Of a stretch of DNA of 64,000 nucleotides, positions 31,801-41,229 are shown piece after piece. The number at the start of each line of letters is the position of its first letter. Within the stretch, counting starts at the first letter, position 1. The stretch is taken from positions 47,346-111,345 of the IMG/VR virus record IMGVR_UViG_3300042891_001512; one strand, 5' to 3'. Below the pieces are notes generated by a model, which ran no database searches, was not told the DNA's origin, and worked only from the letters and a program-made list of their open reading frames with translations. A program made the translations under genes and the position numbers. Origin of the DNA: a virus.

Positions 31801-34800
31801 TTACGGCTACACAGATGATATAATGAAGGAGCTTGAGGAAGCAGCCCCTCAAACCTTTACAAGACCTGGTTTAGGTAGAGTATCAGAAGTCAGAACCGCT
31901 CAGCAAGCAAGAGATGTGGTTGCTCGACTAGAAGAAATGAAGCCGTTGCTCTCTGCGCAAGCTAGAGAAAGAGGAATTGATACAAGGTTCTTAGAAGAAT
32001 CTTATTCAAGAATAAGAAACATAGTTAAAGATTCTGACTTAGCTGCCGCCTCATTGTCTTCAAGTAAATCATCAACAATCACAACTAGACTTGATGAATT
32101 AAAAAACGAAATATTTAGATATGTTTCGCAAACAAACGCAGTCCTGGGGCAGGGTGGATCTAGCACCGAGAGCATGTTCATTAGTATACAAAATGTATTA
32201 ACAAACTTAAAAAAATCTATGCCAGCCTCAAAGTACGCAGAAGCACAAGCGGCAGCACTTTCAACGCTATTTAATATCAGTGCGTACAGAACTTTTAATC
32301 AATCTATTTCTTCTGAACAAAATGCAAGAAATGCAGTTGAAGCTTTATTAAGTCTCACCACATCTAGTTCTTCCGGCGGAGCAGCAGCTAGGTCATTGTT
32401 TGACCCATTTACGCGTGGAACAGAGTCTTTAATAGCTAGCAATCTAAGAAGGCCGTTCAATGCACTGTCACCTTTGGGCAGAAGAAAATTTGGAACAGCG
32501 GCATTTAAGCCAAGTGAATTTAGCATAGACCCATTGGGTTCTGGCCAATCTATTACTTTTGTACCAACGTTTGGAACTGTTTTTGATAAAAATCCATTTG
32601 GAGCAATCAAAAGTGCATTAGGAGTTGGCACTTATAAAAATCCGCAAGATTATTCTGTAGCCGGGACTGCAGTTTCTCAAGGCGTTGAGCGTTTGAATAG
32701 ATATTTCGGCACGCTAGGAATGCAACTAGATACATCTAGGTTTAATGGCCCTCTTGATTTGTATATGCGTGGTATGGTTGGCAAAAGAGTTCTTCCTATT
32801 TTTGCGGCTGGAACAACAGCGATGACAGTGGACAGGACAATAGGTGGGTATAGTCAGCCAAAAGATAAAGATGGAGAAAGAGTTTATTCACCGTTTTTCA
32901 CAACTAAAGCAGCTCGTGGAGTAGTTGAAGCAAGGTCAATTCTTTCTGGTATTACACCTGGTGGTGATACTTATGAAGATAAAAAAGAACAACTAACAGA
33001 AGGACTTGTCCCTATAAGGCAGGGTCGTTTTTGGCCGCTTGGCAACACACCATTTGCTGGAGGAAAAGTTCAGTATTACAGACCGTCCTGGTATAGGAAA
33101 TTGCAAGGTGGAGCAATGTTTACTTCGGACACTTATGGAAGTCCGATGGAAAAATTCTTGTACTACAATGATATTTCTCCACTAAGACCGATAGACCCTT
33201 ATAGGTTTGAAAGAAAACACTTTGAGGATAGACCATATCCTGTAACTGGAGAATATTTTTCTGGTCCGTTTGGTCCGGCTGTACCACTATTAAATGCGAC
33301 TCTTGGAAGAATTCTAAAACCACAAGTATTAATGCATGAACAGGAATTAACACAAGGTTTGCAAAACTATGTTCAAGCAGGTCAAGCAGGCGCCTATAAT
33401 GCAACACCGTATTTAACTTCTCCTGGTAGTGGAATTGGTGGTCGTGGCGGCGGCAGTGGTGGAACCGGAGCTGGGCCTGGAATGATATCAGCTTCTAATG
33501 CAAGCTATGGATCAGCTGGTGGCACTCCGTTATACACAGCTGGAAGATTAACAAAAGGAACAATAGCTGGGTTGAACGAACCATTAATGCAAATGGCATA
33601 CGGTCCGACAAAACAACGCGGGGTAATGCCAGCACAAATAGTTCCTACTGGATCACCTTTGTCACCCGGTGCATTGCAAATGCAAATGGGTAATCTAGGA
33701 TACACAACTCAAGAAATGGCTGGTATTTACGGTTTCGGTTTTTCTTCTCTTAGAGAAAAATTTGGCTTTGGTCAAGGCGACTACCAACCAGATAGGGCAA
33801 CTTTGCAGTCTGCCTCAAAAGCATATGGAGTAACAAGAGCATTTTGGGATCTCAATCTTGGTGGTGCTGGCGACCTTCCTCTTCCAGCACAAGGTGCCTT
33901 GGGTAACTTAGAATTTTCGGAAATAGTAAGAAGATTTATTCCTAAAGAAAGATCAGGAGTAGATTATCTAAATCCAATAAAAAACACTATGGGAGAGCAA
34001 TACCCGTTCTTGCCAGGCGCAGAATATTTTACCGACTTCACAAGAGGTGACCCTTTTACGCGAATTGCAGAAGGTGAACTAAGGTTGCCTGGCAAAGGTT
34101 ATGAAAGATTTAATACATTAAATTCTGATGAAACAGGTAGATATGGTTTGGTTGATCAGCTAAGTATATTGGCTGATGTTGCCCCGTACTCAAATCAATT
34201 CAAGCAATTAAATGCTTCTATAGATTCAAAAAATCTTTCTCCGGATCAAAGGATAAAAGTTCAAGAGATAAGAAATAGAGTAGAGCAAACAACTAAAAAA
34301 TATAATTTTAGTAGATATGAATACAAAGACAAAACAGCTTCTGAATTAGGTATATCAGATAGAAGATATAAATTTGAAAGAACAAAAGAATATTTAGCGC
34401 ATAGAGACACAATTTTTAATACTAAATTTTGGCAAGATAGGACAGCTCAAGAAGATTGGGAAAGAAGAAATGTTTATGGTTCTACTTTTCCTGAATGGCA
34501 GAGGCCTTTCGAAAGCTTTATTAAACCAATGGCATACAAAGCTACACAGAGAGACCCACTAACTGCTTCTGCAACTTTGCTGGCTGTTGGCACAGCCTTT
34601 GGTAGGACTGCTAGAGGAAGAGCTTTTGGTGGTTTTGTTGGGGCAGCAACTGGCTTGTTTGCGTCTACATATGACAATGCTAGAGAGGCAATAACTGGAG
34701 AAAGATTTATTCCTAAGGTAAGAAAAAAAGAATTAGCGCTTGAAGAATATACTGACATGTTAAACTATGTTAAATATTCTAGGTTGGCTTCTATGGCGCA

Positions 34801-35374
34801 ACAATCTGGTAGTGGGTTTGAAGCAAATCAATATAGACAAGCCGCAAAAAGAACTATGTATGGAGCTGATATATATGGTGCTCCAGTAGAAACTCTTTCT
34901 TTGGCAATACCAAAAAGAAAAAGAGAACACTTCGCAGAGATGATTAATGCTCCAGAATCTGAACGCAAAGCTATATTGTCTACTTCTGGCAGATTAGAAA
35001 GAAGAATGTATCAAGCAGCATGGGGGATGCCAGTCGAAGATAAGCCTGATTTGGCAGAGTACTTTAGTAGGCACGAATTGCCAGATTTGAATTGGGAAGG
35101 TTGGCATCCGAATACTAATCTAGACCATGTAAAAGTTAAGATAGGTCAAAACATGGGTCTGGAAATGTCGCAGATGGGTTACTATCCACAACAGATAAAA
35201 GAAGCAAATTTAGCAAATCCAGCTTTCCCTCAATTTAATAGGCAAGAAAACAAAGATGATATACTTGGAAAGTTAAGAAGACTTCTTAGTGGCTCCGGTG
35301 TATCTGGGACAATTACTCCAGTAGCAAATACTTTTGGATCAAGCAGTATTGATATTTCAGCAGGTGTTAGGTAA
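28805..35374 (+). CDS. Giant virion protein, probable tape measure (2189 aa)
   Basis: A 2189-aa protein starting at TTG 28805 with AGGAGAA upstream. Position directly after the chaperone pair is that of the tape-measure protein, which sets tail length and can be ejected. Hydrophobic segments are seen at about 44-65 (FFAHAGTTMLVAGVGSAML), near 215-235 and at about 1918-1955 (TLLAVGTAFGRTARG followed by a Gly/Ala zipper). A Gly-rich linker lies near 1538-1560 (GGRGGGSGGTGAGPG). Long charged helices fill much of the rest. No lytic enzyme motif is recognised. The next gene starts on its last base. Alternative: one of two large interior tail proteins, with the 1635-aa product sharing the ruler role. 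Confidence 0.6.
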   Translation: MIRDRGPLHNLGNGVTSRDIPLNEGETEGISQDSGAVSKALGGHPVMRFFAHAGTTMLVAGVGSAMLRKGGLKLAQKIQESGQTSLIKDMIDVRRHLDNLQGVKRAIDGVNDPYEKLVFQAGDELTTGYLGSRHGAFENFGYSFSKNELDQAGRGLTSEPAAIWGLKEDLQQRMIRVGRRMPYELPALWGAQRMVTDPLFGKDDNRKKINWYNPVDVVSDFVKTSMTTMATMILPFEGGGAALNASKSSMNTFKYSMASISDLSPIKEKAAKGFVNLTEVLGEVGHDMATAGNAFLKKSAQSSGAFNAATTAMGANEQPRFVDALHKARKGARAAYEASRGARDPGMKRATNYAKALAFGVKTSEGDIAPGIIDTIPAFRGLNAGIRAGTQQFRVYGKAYDALQNSIEHSRALSSSSPRSADVVTAMQKIQAQYSSRLSKMANQISIWGAGGPGDSSFTRSEFYLGQQQTEYKKLLSQRLSSKGLDPKETDNFVNQLKVISPGAKTHPTNMISIGKMKIHADEESYFDILLERLKGVKGGKDYETALANVAGAGKTSDQFLKEVIEETNTYFTSKEFQHGVKLKIKNQWTSMSRNDLVDRASSILKPEKAVYQDFVGPLNSAKKQFLQRKTAQVLGIPLKDLEGRMVSEDIVRSGLANRGFDPNDFTNLKSFLIRNKKITSGIFEGNFNLFGMKPLLISEAVDKGKFAHLPDREQSIIKNLAGRMAIDDPVSKSIGFNKLEGVYQTRSGQTLDFSSIKTTFKNVANFFASDLHIPIIKLNPADLFGRRSFAEMAQKGPLQYSPGSTVQPFGDLPGSRADFHIWHATKGTKGKITSYSTNEFSGETFGETLRGTYRPLPTRSTEMLTKHARFAAGMPGTPAYDIDGQSGSKFLDFVLGNSERSRRFKNAMDIDADQPNSLFGLLSRFRNRSQDINNPQVMSRLLRGEEVIMKEGGTRKAFKLDRTGDRYNLIDSTGKVSSTYSESEILKGADIFRKRTFGYGYTDDIMKELEEAAPQTFTRPGLGRVSEVRTAQQARDVVARLEEMKPLLSAQARERGIDTRFLEESYSRIRNIVKDSDLAAASLSSSKSSTITTRLDELKNEIFRYVSQTNAVLGQGGSSTESMFISIQNVLTNLKKSMPASKYAEAQAAALSTLFNISAYRTFNQSISSEQNARNAVEALLSLTTSSSSGGAAARSLFDPFTRGTESLIASNLRRPFNALSPLGRRKFGTAAFKPSEFSIDPLGSGQSITFVPTFGTVFDKNPFGAIKSALGVGTYKNPQDYSVAGTAVSQGVERLNRYFGTLGMQLDTSRFNGPLDLYMRGMVGKRVLPIFAAGTTAMTVDRTIGGYSQPKDKDGERVYSPFFTTKAARGVVEARSILSGITPGGDTYEDKKEQLTEGLVPIRQGRFWPLGNTPFAGGKVQYYRPSWYRKLQGGAMFTSDTYGSPMEKFLYYNDISPLRPIDPYRFERKHFEDRPYPVTGEYFSGPFGPAVPLLNATLGRILKPQVLMHEQELTQGLQNYVQAGQAGAYNATPYLTSPGSGIGGRGGGSGGTGAGPGMISASNASYGSAGGTPLYTAGRLTKGTIAGLNEPLMQMAYGPTKQRGVMPAQIVPTGSPLSPGALQMQMGNLGYTTQEMAGIYGFGFSSLREKFGFGQGDYQPDRATLQSASKAYGVTRAFWDLNLGGAGDLPLPAQGALGNLEFSEIVRRFIPKERSGVDYLNPIKNTMGEQYPFLPGAEYFTDFTRGDPFTRIAEGELRLPGKGYERFNTLNSDETGRYGLVDQLSILADVAPYSNQFKQLNASIDSKNLSPDQRIKVQEIRNRVEQTTKKYNFSRYEYKDKTASELGISDRRYKFERTKEYLAHRDTIFNTKFWQDRTAQEDWERRNVYGSTFPEWQRPFESFIKPMAYKATQRDPLTASATLLAVGTAFGRTARGRAFGGFVGAATGLFASTYDNAREAITGERFIPKVRKKELALEEYTDMLNYVKYSRLASMAQQSGSGFEANQYRQAAKRTMYGADIYGAPVETLSLAIPKRKREHFAEMINAPESERKAILSTSGRLERRMYQAAWGMPVEDKPDLAEYFSRHELPDLNWEGWHPNTNLDHVKVKIGQNMGLEMSQMGYYPQQIKEANLANPAFPQFNRQENKDDILGKLRRLLSGSGVSGTITPVANTFGSSSIDISAGVR

Positions 35375-38300
35375 TGATACCAATAAACGAACTATTTACT
35401 AATCCTAGAAAAGCTGAGTATGCTGCTAAAGCCGGCATGGCTAGAACTGAGCTTGGCAGAACAGGCGCAGCAAGAGTTGAAAAAGACGAAACTACTGGAA
35501 GATTTAGTTATGTATCATCAGTTAGTGGAAAAAAATTTGACACTCCTGGTGAAGCTTTCTTGGAATCTAAAAAATTTTTATTAACAGATTATACAGAACT
35601 AAGATATGGGGCATCAAAACTTGGTTCTGAATTTTATGATACTAGATTTTCTCAAGCGGGTTCTGTATTAGAAAATCTTCAAACAAGATTAACTTCTGCA
35701 ACCGATCTTCAAAGATCACAATTGGCAAGAATTGGCCTTGGAGATATTGACCCGAGTACATTGATGATGCAAATTCTAACTAGCAAAAGCGAAAAAGGCA
35801 AAGGTGCAACTTTAGCGGCAAAAGAGTTAGAGAAACTTAGCATAGGCTTTATTCCTATTGTTGATGGAGAGGGTGGAGCTTTTCTTACCATGCAGGCTTT
35901 AGTTGGTGGAGAACAAAGGGCCCTATCATCTGCTCAGATGCACATGATGAGCACAATATTGGGGTCTGGTTTATTGAACCAAGAAAGATTACAATCAGCA
36001 TTGGGTGAAGCAGCAATGCCTGGCTTTGTTAACAAGCTACCAAAACGTTTAAGGGCATTCTTTTCTGAAAGAGATATTTCAATACTACAAGAAGATATAA
36101 CAAGGGCTATAGGTAGCATTGATGTCGGCACCACAATTGAGGACAGGGCACTAAGAGTTGATTCTGGTATTGATTACCTTAGAAGATATATGGGGTTTGC
36201 TGGTAGATCTACAGATCTAGTTTATGATGCTGACGGTAAGGTTATTTCTGGTCTTGGACAAAATTTTATAGTGAAAGAGGGTGGCGTTGAATACAATTTA
36301 ATAGATGAACTTTTAGACACAAATTTAGTAAAAGCTACCATAGATAATTTGTCAACAGAAAGTTTAGACAAAGGAATTCTTTCAACTGAAAAAATTAAGG
36401 GCTTAGTTGGACGATCAAACAGCTCAAAAGAATTATTGGGTAATGTTGAAAAAACTTTTGGCAAAAATAGCGAAGAATATAAGTCAATAGAAAGAATAAT
36501 GAAAGGCGTAAAAAGAGAGTTTGATGGTATATCCGTAGTTAATGATAGGCTAAGAACTTATAAGATGGATGAATTGCAAGGGCGTATAGGCACCATGCAA
36601 GACCAGATAAAAGAAATACACGCAGATTTAAGAGCAGGCATACCAGGTAGGAGTAGGCAAGAAGCAGAAGCTTTAGAGCAGCAATTATATGAGATACAAA
36701 GGCAATACGACATAGTTTCAAAGGCAAACAATTTGTATCAAGTAACTCTTCGAGGAGGTACCAACGAAGATCAAATAAAGTCTGCTGCTAATTTTGCAGA
36801 TTTTGATTTGATAGGAAGTAAAAGGGGTTTATTTTCTGGTTTTGCAGCTATCTTAGATGAAGAAGCGATTAAGAACGAGTTAGGTTTTAATTTTAAAGGA
36901 TTTGTTTTTAGCGGTTTAGGAAGTAGTAGCGACAAAGTATATGCTGACCCAGTTTCTACCTCATTCCTTGGTGAACTTTTTGCTTCAGATTATGATATAG
37001 AAAATATGAAAAGATACTCTGGAGAAATAATGCAAGAATTTAATACTGCTATTGATCAAAATATTTTGCCACCAAGAATAAAAGAAATGCTGCAAAGAAC
37101 AGTTTTTAATGATGAGCTGGATTATTTGCCAGAGTACATGACTGAAACAAGAAGACGAAATAAAGCTTTTGCAAAACAGCTACTCGAAATGCATCAATCT
37201 GGAATATCTCCAAAAGATTCTCCAAGAATGATGAACATGCTAGCCAGCCTTCACGCTTCGGAAATGTATAGAATACAAACAAAGGGTAACGTTGCAACTT
37301 ACCTACCAGCTTTGCCTGACGTTAGAAGATTTGCATTGAGCACTGAGAACGCAGCGTTCCAGAGTGGTACGGCACCAAGTGAAAATCTTTCTGGCATGAC
37401 TAGTGCAAGAATCAAAGGAGTCGATGGCGAAATAGCGACACAGCTTTTAGAGTTTAGAGTAGATGACAATAGAGTTTTATTCGGTCCTGGGATGACAAAT
37501 AGGTTCTATGAATCTTTGGGCGGTTTCGACTTGGACGACAAAGTCTTAACTAAGATGATGACATATAAAGATAATGGTAATAAGAAAAGACTTTTGTTTG
37601 GCATGTACAGACAACCTTCTGGCCCAGAAGAATCAATATATGCAAAAGCAAATTTAGACGAAGGAACACTAAGGTCATATTTCCAGAATGAAAGATTTAG
37701 AGGGCTGTTAGAAGATTATAGATCATCGGCTGGCGGCGTAAGGGCTTCATCATTGGACGATCTCTACTCTGTTCTTTGGAATGATAAAAAATATAAAACT
37801 ATAAATGCAGATGAAGCAGAACAACTTGTTATAAGCATTTTTGATTTTGCTGAGTCCAGAGGTAAAGCTGGACTAAGAATGCTTGATGGTTCCATGGAAG
37901 GTGTAGCTGGCGCTCACAATAGAAGAATACTTAGGGCAATAGAAAGACAGGGTTCTTCATCGCTAGCAAATAGTCAACAATATACAAGGCCTGGAATTTT
38001 TAAAATATTTGAAGAAGAGAATCAAAAGTATAATTCGCAACAAGGTTATTTGATAAAAGACCAAATTAAAGAACTTCTTGAAAATGATTCATACAAAAAC
38101 GCTTTGGACTCTTCAGTTTACAATCAATTAAAAACAGCTTTAGAATCATCTCAATTCGATGAAGTGAACAGAGTATTCGAAAAAAATCTAGATAATCCAA
38201 TTTTAAGTGCGTTAAAAGAACAATCTGTATTTAATAAAATGTTTAGTGTTGCTACTTCAGAAGAATCAGCAGTACTTGGAACGTATGTTAATAGGACAAT

Positions 38301-40281
38301 GTTAGTTGGGTCTAAGTTGAATCAAACGCAAGATTTAATAGAGCATTTAATAAACATGGGCGGGCAAGACGGAAGAATTAGAAAAATCCTTGAACATCAA
38401 ATAGGTTTAGTTTCTCAGGAACTTGCAATTGACTTTTCCAAGAGTGCTTCTGGAGTTATGCCATCTTTACTTAGTGACATGGATGTATTGAGGGAAAGTT
38501 TAACCAGTGTCACTATGGCCATAGATAATTCAAAAGATGTAAACGCAGCCTTAAGAGCTGTGGAAAGAGTACGTAAAGCTGGTGGATCGATAGATGATAT
38601 TGGTGCACAAGCGATAGAAAACCTTGGCAAACGCGTGGGCACAGAGTACGCACAAGTAATGGAGTTGGCAACTGAGATGGCAGTTAGAGACGCTGTAGCC
38701 GCTGAAAAATTTAAAGAAAGATTTTTGCCAAAAATTGATCAACAATTATTAAAGGGAAGAGCTCAGTTAGTTGACCTTGAATCTATGATCAGAGGTATAT
38801 CTAGTGGGATACAAACAGGTGCTTCTGACGTTGGTATGTTTAAAGATATAATAGGACAATTGTCCGAAGAACAAATGCCGATAAGTTCAGAAGCAAGAAG
38901 AGATGCGCTTATAAGACTTTTTGGTGCGAATGAGCAACACGTTTATGCTACTGTTTCCAAGTTGCATGGCGCAGGCACAGTTGCCGCTGCAAATTTAGAA
39001 GCAATGAATAATATCAGGTACAGGAGCAGGACAATAAATCCTGCTTTAGCTTCGTTCGAATACACAGAAGAAGCCAGAAGAGCAGCAGACTTTCTTTTAG
39101 AAAAACATACAGAAGAAGCTTCTAGAATATTAAATTTTAGAACAGATATGGCTGAGCTAAACAATGAAGCAACAAAAGAATTATATTTAAGAAAACTTAA
39201 AATGGGCGATACGGTGACAGATGATATAAGAGAAGCAGCTCGTAGATCTGGTGTATCTGTAGAAGAAATGATAAATACTTTAAGGAAAAGAAGTGATCAA
39301 ATTGGTAAAGAATTTATTTATGATGATTTAAATTATTTTCCAAAATCAGTGCTAGAAGACGTAGCTGGATCTGGTGGAACAATTTCTAGTAATTTAAGAG
39401 AATTATTTTCAGCAGCAGAAATAAAAAGAAACTATGCATATTCAAAAAGTGTAATAGACAGCGATGATGTAGCTAAAGCTTTAAGAATTTTAGGATCAAC
39501 AACAAGCGAGAATCTCCCTTCAAGGGCAGGGCAAACAGCAAAGGAAATCTTAGAAGCTTCAGCATATGGCGTACTGCATGATCCTTCATCAGCTCAATTA
39601 GACATACTGGCTCTATTGTCTGATAATAAAGAAATACAAAACCAAGTATTTAATAACAGAAACATGAATGAAGTTAGAACGACAATGTCCAATAGGCTTG
39701 ATGCAGTTATGGCTGACATTAGGTACTCAGAATTGGCAGATGAATTTAAAACAGATTTAGATTTTATTGGAAGACCAACAACTGCAGCTCCTGCGCCAAC
39801 TACTACGGTTGGAAAAGATTTGGAAAGAGTAATATCGGGCGAAGAAGTATCTATAGCTAAAGCACAATTTAAACGAATTGGTGAATTTATAAAAGACGGA
39901 AGTTTAAAAAACTTATTCCAAGAAAATAAACTATTTAAAAATTCAGTTGTAGCAATAGGAGCTTTGGTCGTTGGCAGCTTTGCTTATCAAGCCGTAAAGG
40001 ATAGAAGCCAAGAAGACATACAAGGTCCACCACTCCTGCCTGGTGGATCAGCTTACGAAGACAATTACCCCAAGAGGATGTCTGAAATCCCGCAAATAGG
40101 AAACGCAGTTTACAACCCAGGTGTAGATTATAAAGTTAACTTATACGGGAATACAAAAGACGTTTCCAACTTTAGGCAAGAAGCTATGGGGTTAGGAAAA
40201 TTCAATATGAACACTACTATGTATCGTAGAGCTCCTCAGGCTGGGAATAACCCGTACAATGAAGTAGCTAGCTCTTTCTAA
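35374..40281 (+). CDS. Large helical virion protein (1635 aa), possible second tape-measure component
   Basis: A 1635-aa mostly helical, charged protein. A coiled coil is evident around 390-460 (RIGTMQDQIKEIHADL, AEALEQQLYEIQRQYD). Near the C-terminus, at about 1528-1545, one membrane-type helix (SVVAIGALVVGSFAYQAV) is followed by a polar tail rich in Asn, Pro and Tyr. The ATG overlaps the previous TAA, implying coupled translation. I do not recognise a named family. Length, helicity and the terminal hydrophobic helix fit a tape measure or an internal tail protein that inserts into the host membrane at ejection. Confidence 0.55.
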   Translation: MIPINELFTNPRKAEYAAKAGMARTELGRTGAARVEKDETTGRFSYVSSVSGKKFDTPGEAFLESKKFLLTDYTELRYGASKLGSEFYDTRFSQAGSVLENLQTRLTSATDLQRSQLARIGLGDIDPSTLMMQILTSKSEKGKGATLAAKELEKLSIGFIPIVDGEGGAFLTMQALVGGEQRALSSAQMHMMSTILGSGLLNQERLQSALGEAAMPGFVNKLPKRLRAFFSERDISILQEDITRAIGSIDVGTTIEDRALRVDSGIDYLRRYMGFAGRSTDLVYDADGKVISGLGQNFIVKEGGVEYNLIDELLDTNLVKATIDNLSTESLDKGILSTEKIKGLVGRSNSSKELLGNVEKTFGKNSEEYKSIERIMKGVKREFDGISVVNDRLRTYKMDELQGRIGTMQDQIKEIHADLRAGIPGRSRQEAEALEQQLYEIQRQYDIVSKANNLYQVTLRGGTNEDQIKSAANFADFDLIGSKRGLFSGFAAILDEEAIKNELGFNFKGFVFSGLGSSSDKVYADPVSTSFLGELFASDYDIENMKRYSGEIMQEFNTAIDQNILPPRIKEMLQRTVFNDELDYLPEYMTETRRRNKAFAKQLLEMHQSGISPKDSPRMMNMLASLHASEMYRIQTKGNVATYLPALPDVRRFALSTENAAFQSGTAPSENLSGMTSARIKGVDGEIATQLLEFRVDDNRVLFGPGMTNRFYESLGGFDLDDKVLTKMMTYKDNGNKKRLLFGMYRQPSGPEESIYAKANLDEGTLRSYFQNERFRGLLEDYRSSAGGVRASSLDDLYSVLWNDKKYKTINADEAEQLVISIFDFAESRGKAGLRMLDGSMEGVAGAHNRRILRAIERQGSSSLANSQQYTRPGIFKIFEEENQKYNSQQGYLIKDQIKELLENDSYKNALDSSVYNQLKTALESSQFDEVNRVFEKNLDNPILSALKEQSVFNKMFSVATSEESAVLGTYVNRTMLVGSKLNQTQDLIEHLINMGGQDGRIRKILEHQIGLVSQELAIDFSKSASGVMPSLLSDMDVLRESLTSVTMAIDNSKDVNAALRAVERVRKAGGSIDDIGAQAIENLGKRVGTEYAQVMELATEMAVRDAVAAEKFKERFLPKIDQQLLKGRAQLVDLESMIRGISSGIQTGASDVGMFKDIIGQLSEEQMPISSEARRDALIRLFGANEQHVYATVSKLHGAGTVAAANLEAMNNIRYRSRTINPALASFEYTEEARRAADFLLEKHTEEASRILNFRTDMAELNNEATKELYLRKLKMGDTVTDDIREAARRSGVSVEEMINTLRKRSDQIGKEFIYDDLNYFPKSVLEDVAGSGGTISSNLRELFSAAEIKRNYAYSKSVIDSDDVAKALRILGSTTSENLPSRAGQTAKEILEASAYGVLHDPSSAQLDILALLSDNKEIQNQVFNNRNMNEVRTTMSNRLDAVMADIRYSELADEFKTDLDFIGRPTTAAPAPTTTVGKDLERVISGEEVSIAKAQFKRIGEFIKDGSLKNLFQENKLFKNSVVAIGALVVGSFAYQAVKDRSQEDIQGPPLLPGGSAYEDNYPKRMSEIPQIGNAVYNPGVDYKVNLYGNTKDVSNFRQEAMGLGKFNMNTTMYRRAPQAGNNPYNEVASSF

Positions 40282-40290
40282 AGGTGACTT

Positions 40291-40743
40291 ATGATTTTTG
40301 GTGCTGACAAACAAAACAAAAACTTAAAAGACGCTGCTGCTAAAACTAAAGATACATCGGTTAGGACCGAAACATCTAACGCATACGCTGCAAAAATAGC
40401 TTCCGATAAAGGCAATAAATCTGCGTCAAACGCTGCTAACTCTAAAGATACAGTTTATAAATCTAAAAAGAATTTAAAAACTTCGGACACAATCAGAGGT
40501 TCGAAGGAAGGTTTGATGGATGGTAAATCAACATACCTCCAGATGAACAACTCTGGATATATGAATCAAAGACTCCAGCAGGCTAGATATACAAAGAATT
40601 TTGAAACACACAAAAGCCCGTTCATGCAAAGAAACTTTACAAATGTACAACAAACTGGTATAATTAATAATTATAGTGGGGTTACCCAAGATGGATCTTC
40701 ATCCAGTAGGATTAATGCTATGTCTAAATTGAATATAATTTGA
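40291..40743 (+). CDS. Small Ser/Asn/Lys-rich protein, unknown
   Basis: A 150-aa basic, low-complexity protein rich in Lys, Ser, Asn and Thr and lacking Cys, with a Gln/Asn/Tyr-rich C-terminal half (NSGYMNQRLQQARYTKNF). It looks largely disordered. RBS AGGTGA lies just upstream. It lies between giant virion genes, so it is probably a minor tail component or assembly factor. No family recognised. Confidence 0.6.
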   Translation: MIFGADKQNKNLKDAAAKTKDTSVRTETSNAYAAKIASDKGNKSASNAANSKDTVYKSKKNLKTSDTIRGSKEGLMDGKSTYLQMNNSGYMNQRLQQARYTKNFETHKSPFMQRNFTNVQQTGIINNYSGVTQDGSSSSRINAMSKLNII

Positions 40744-40752
40744 TGGTAAAAC

Positions 40753-41229
40753 ATGGCTAATCCAAGGATTAATATCTTCTTAGAAGATCATGAGATAGAT
40801 TCTAAGGCTTATGATTATTTAAAATATCTTGTTGGTTTATCTTATGTAGATAAATTAATTGATTTTCTTAACCCAGATAATGTTGGCAAAACAGTAAGTT
40901 ACGCACAGCTAAACGATTTTTTTAATAGCCAAACTTTACCTTCTGGCGTAACAACAGATTCATTAAAGTACACTCCAAAAGATTCTTTAAATTTATCAGA
41001 AAAAGATAAGTTCAGCGTATTTGCGGCAAACGTAGGAATAAGATATTGGTTGACTGGAACAAGACAACCTATATTGGAATTAACTAGCGAACTGTTAGCT
41101 AGGTACCGACCAGGAATAAGTGCAGAAAAAGCAAGAGACGATTTCTTCTATTACAAAGCTTTTCAGCGGAAACCCTTATCTTACAGAGTACGCAACCGTT
41201 ATACCTGCAGCAGAGTCTTTATACAATAG
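40753..41229 (+). CDS. 5' part of the giant hub gene (N-terminal ~137 aa plus out-of-frame tail)
   Basis: ATG 40753 starts a protein (MANPRINIFLEDHEIDS) that reads sensibly to DDFFYYKAF at 41163 and then becomes Arg-rich nonsense (QRKPLSYRVRNRYTCS) before stopping at 41229. From 41165 the next frame continues smoothly as SGNPYLTEYATVIP for another 3,680 residues. The sensible product is therefore one protein, about 3,820 aa, crossing frames at TTT-C. The N-terminal part is helical and mentions no known motif. Alone, the 158-aa product is unlikely to be functional unless it is a regulated early-termination product. Confidence 0.6.
   Translation: MANPRINIFLEDHEIDSKAYDYLKYLVGLSYVDKLIDFLNPDNVGKTVSYAQLNDFFNSQTLPSGVTTDSLKYTPKDSLNLSEKDKFSVFAANVGIRYWLTGTRQPILELTSELLARYRPGISAEKARDDFFYYKAFQRKPLSYRVRNRYTCSRVFIQ

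Noticed and set aside
41120-41164. GTG 41120 as the true start of the giant protein
   Set aside because: No ribosome-binding site, inside the upstream ORF, and its first residues (VQKKQETISSITKL) do not continue the sensible upstream sequence; the change at TTT-C does.
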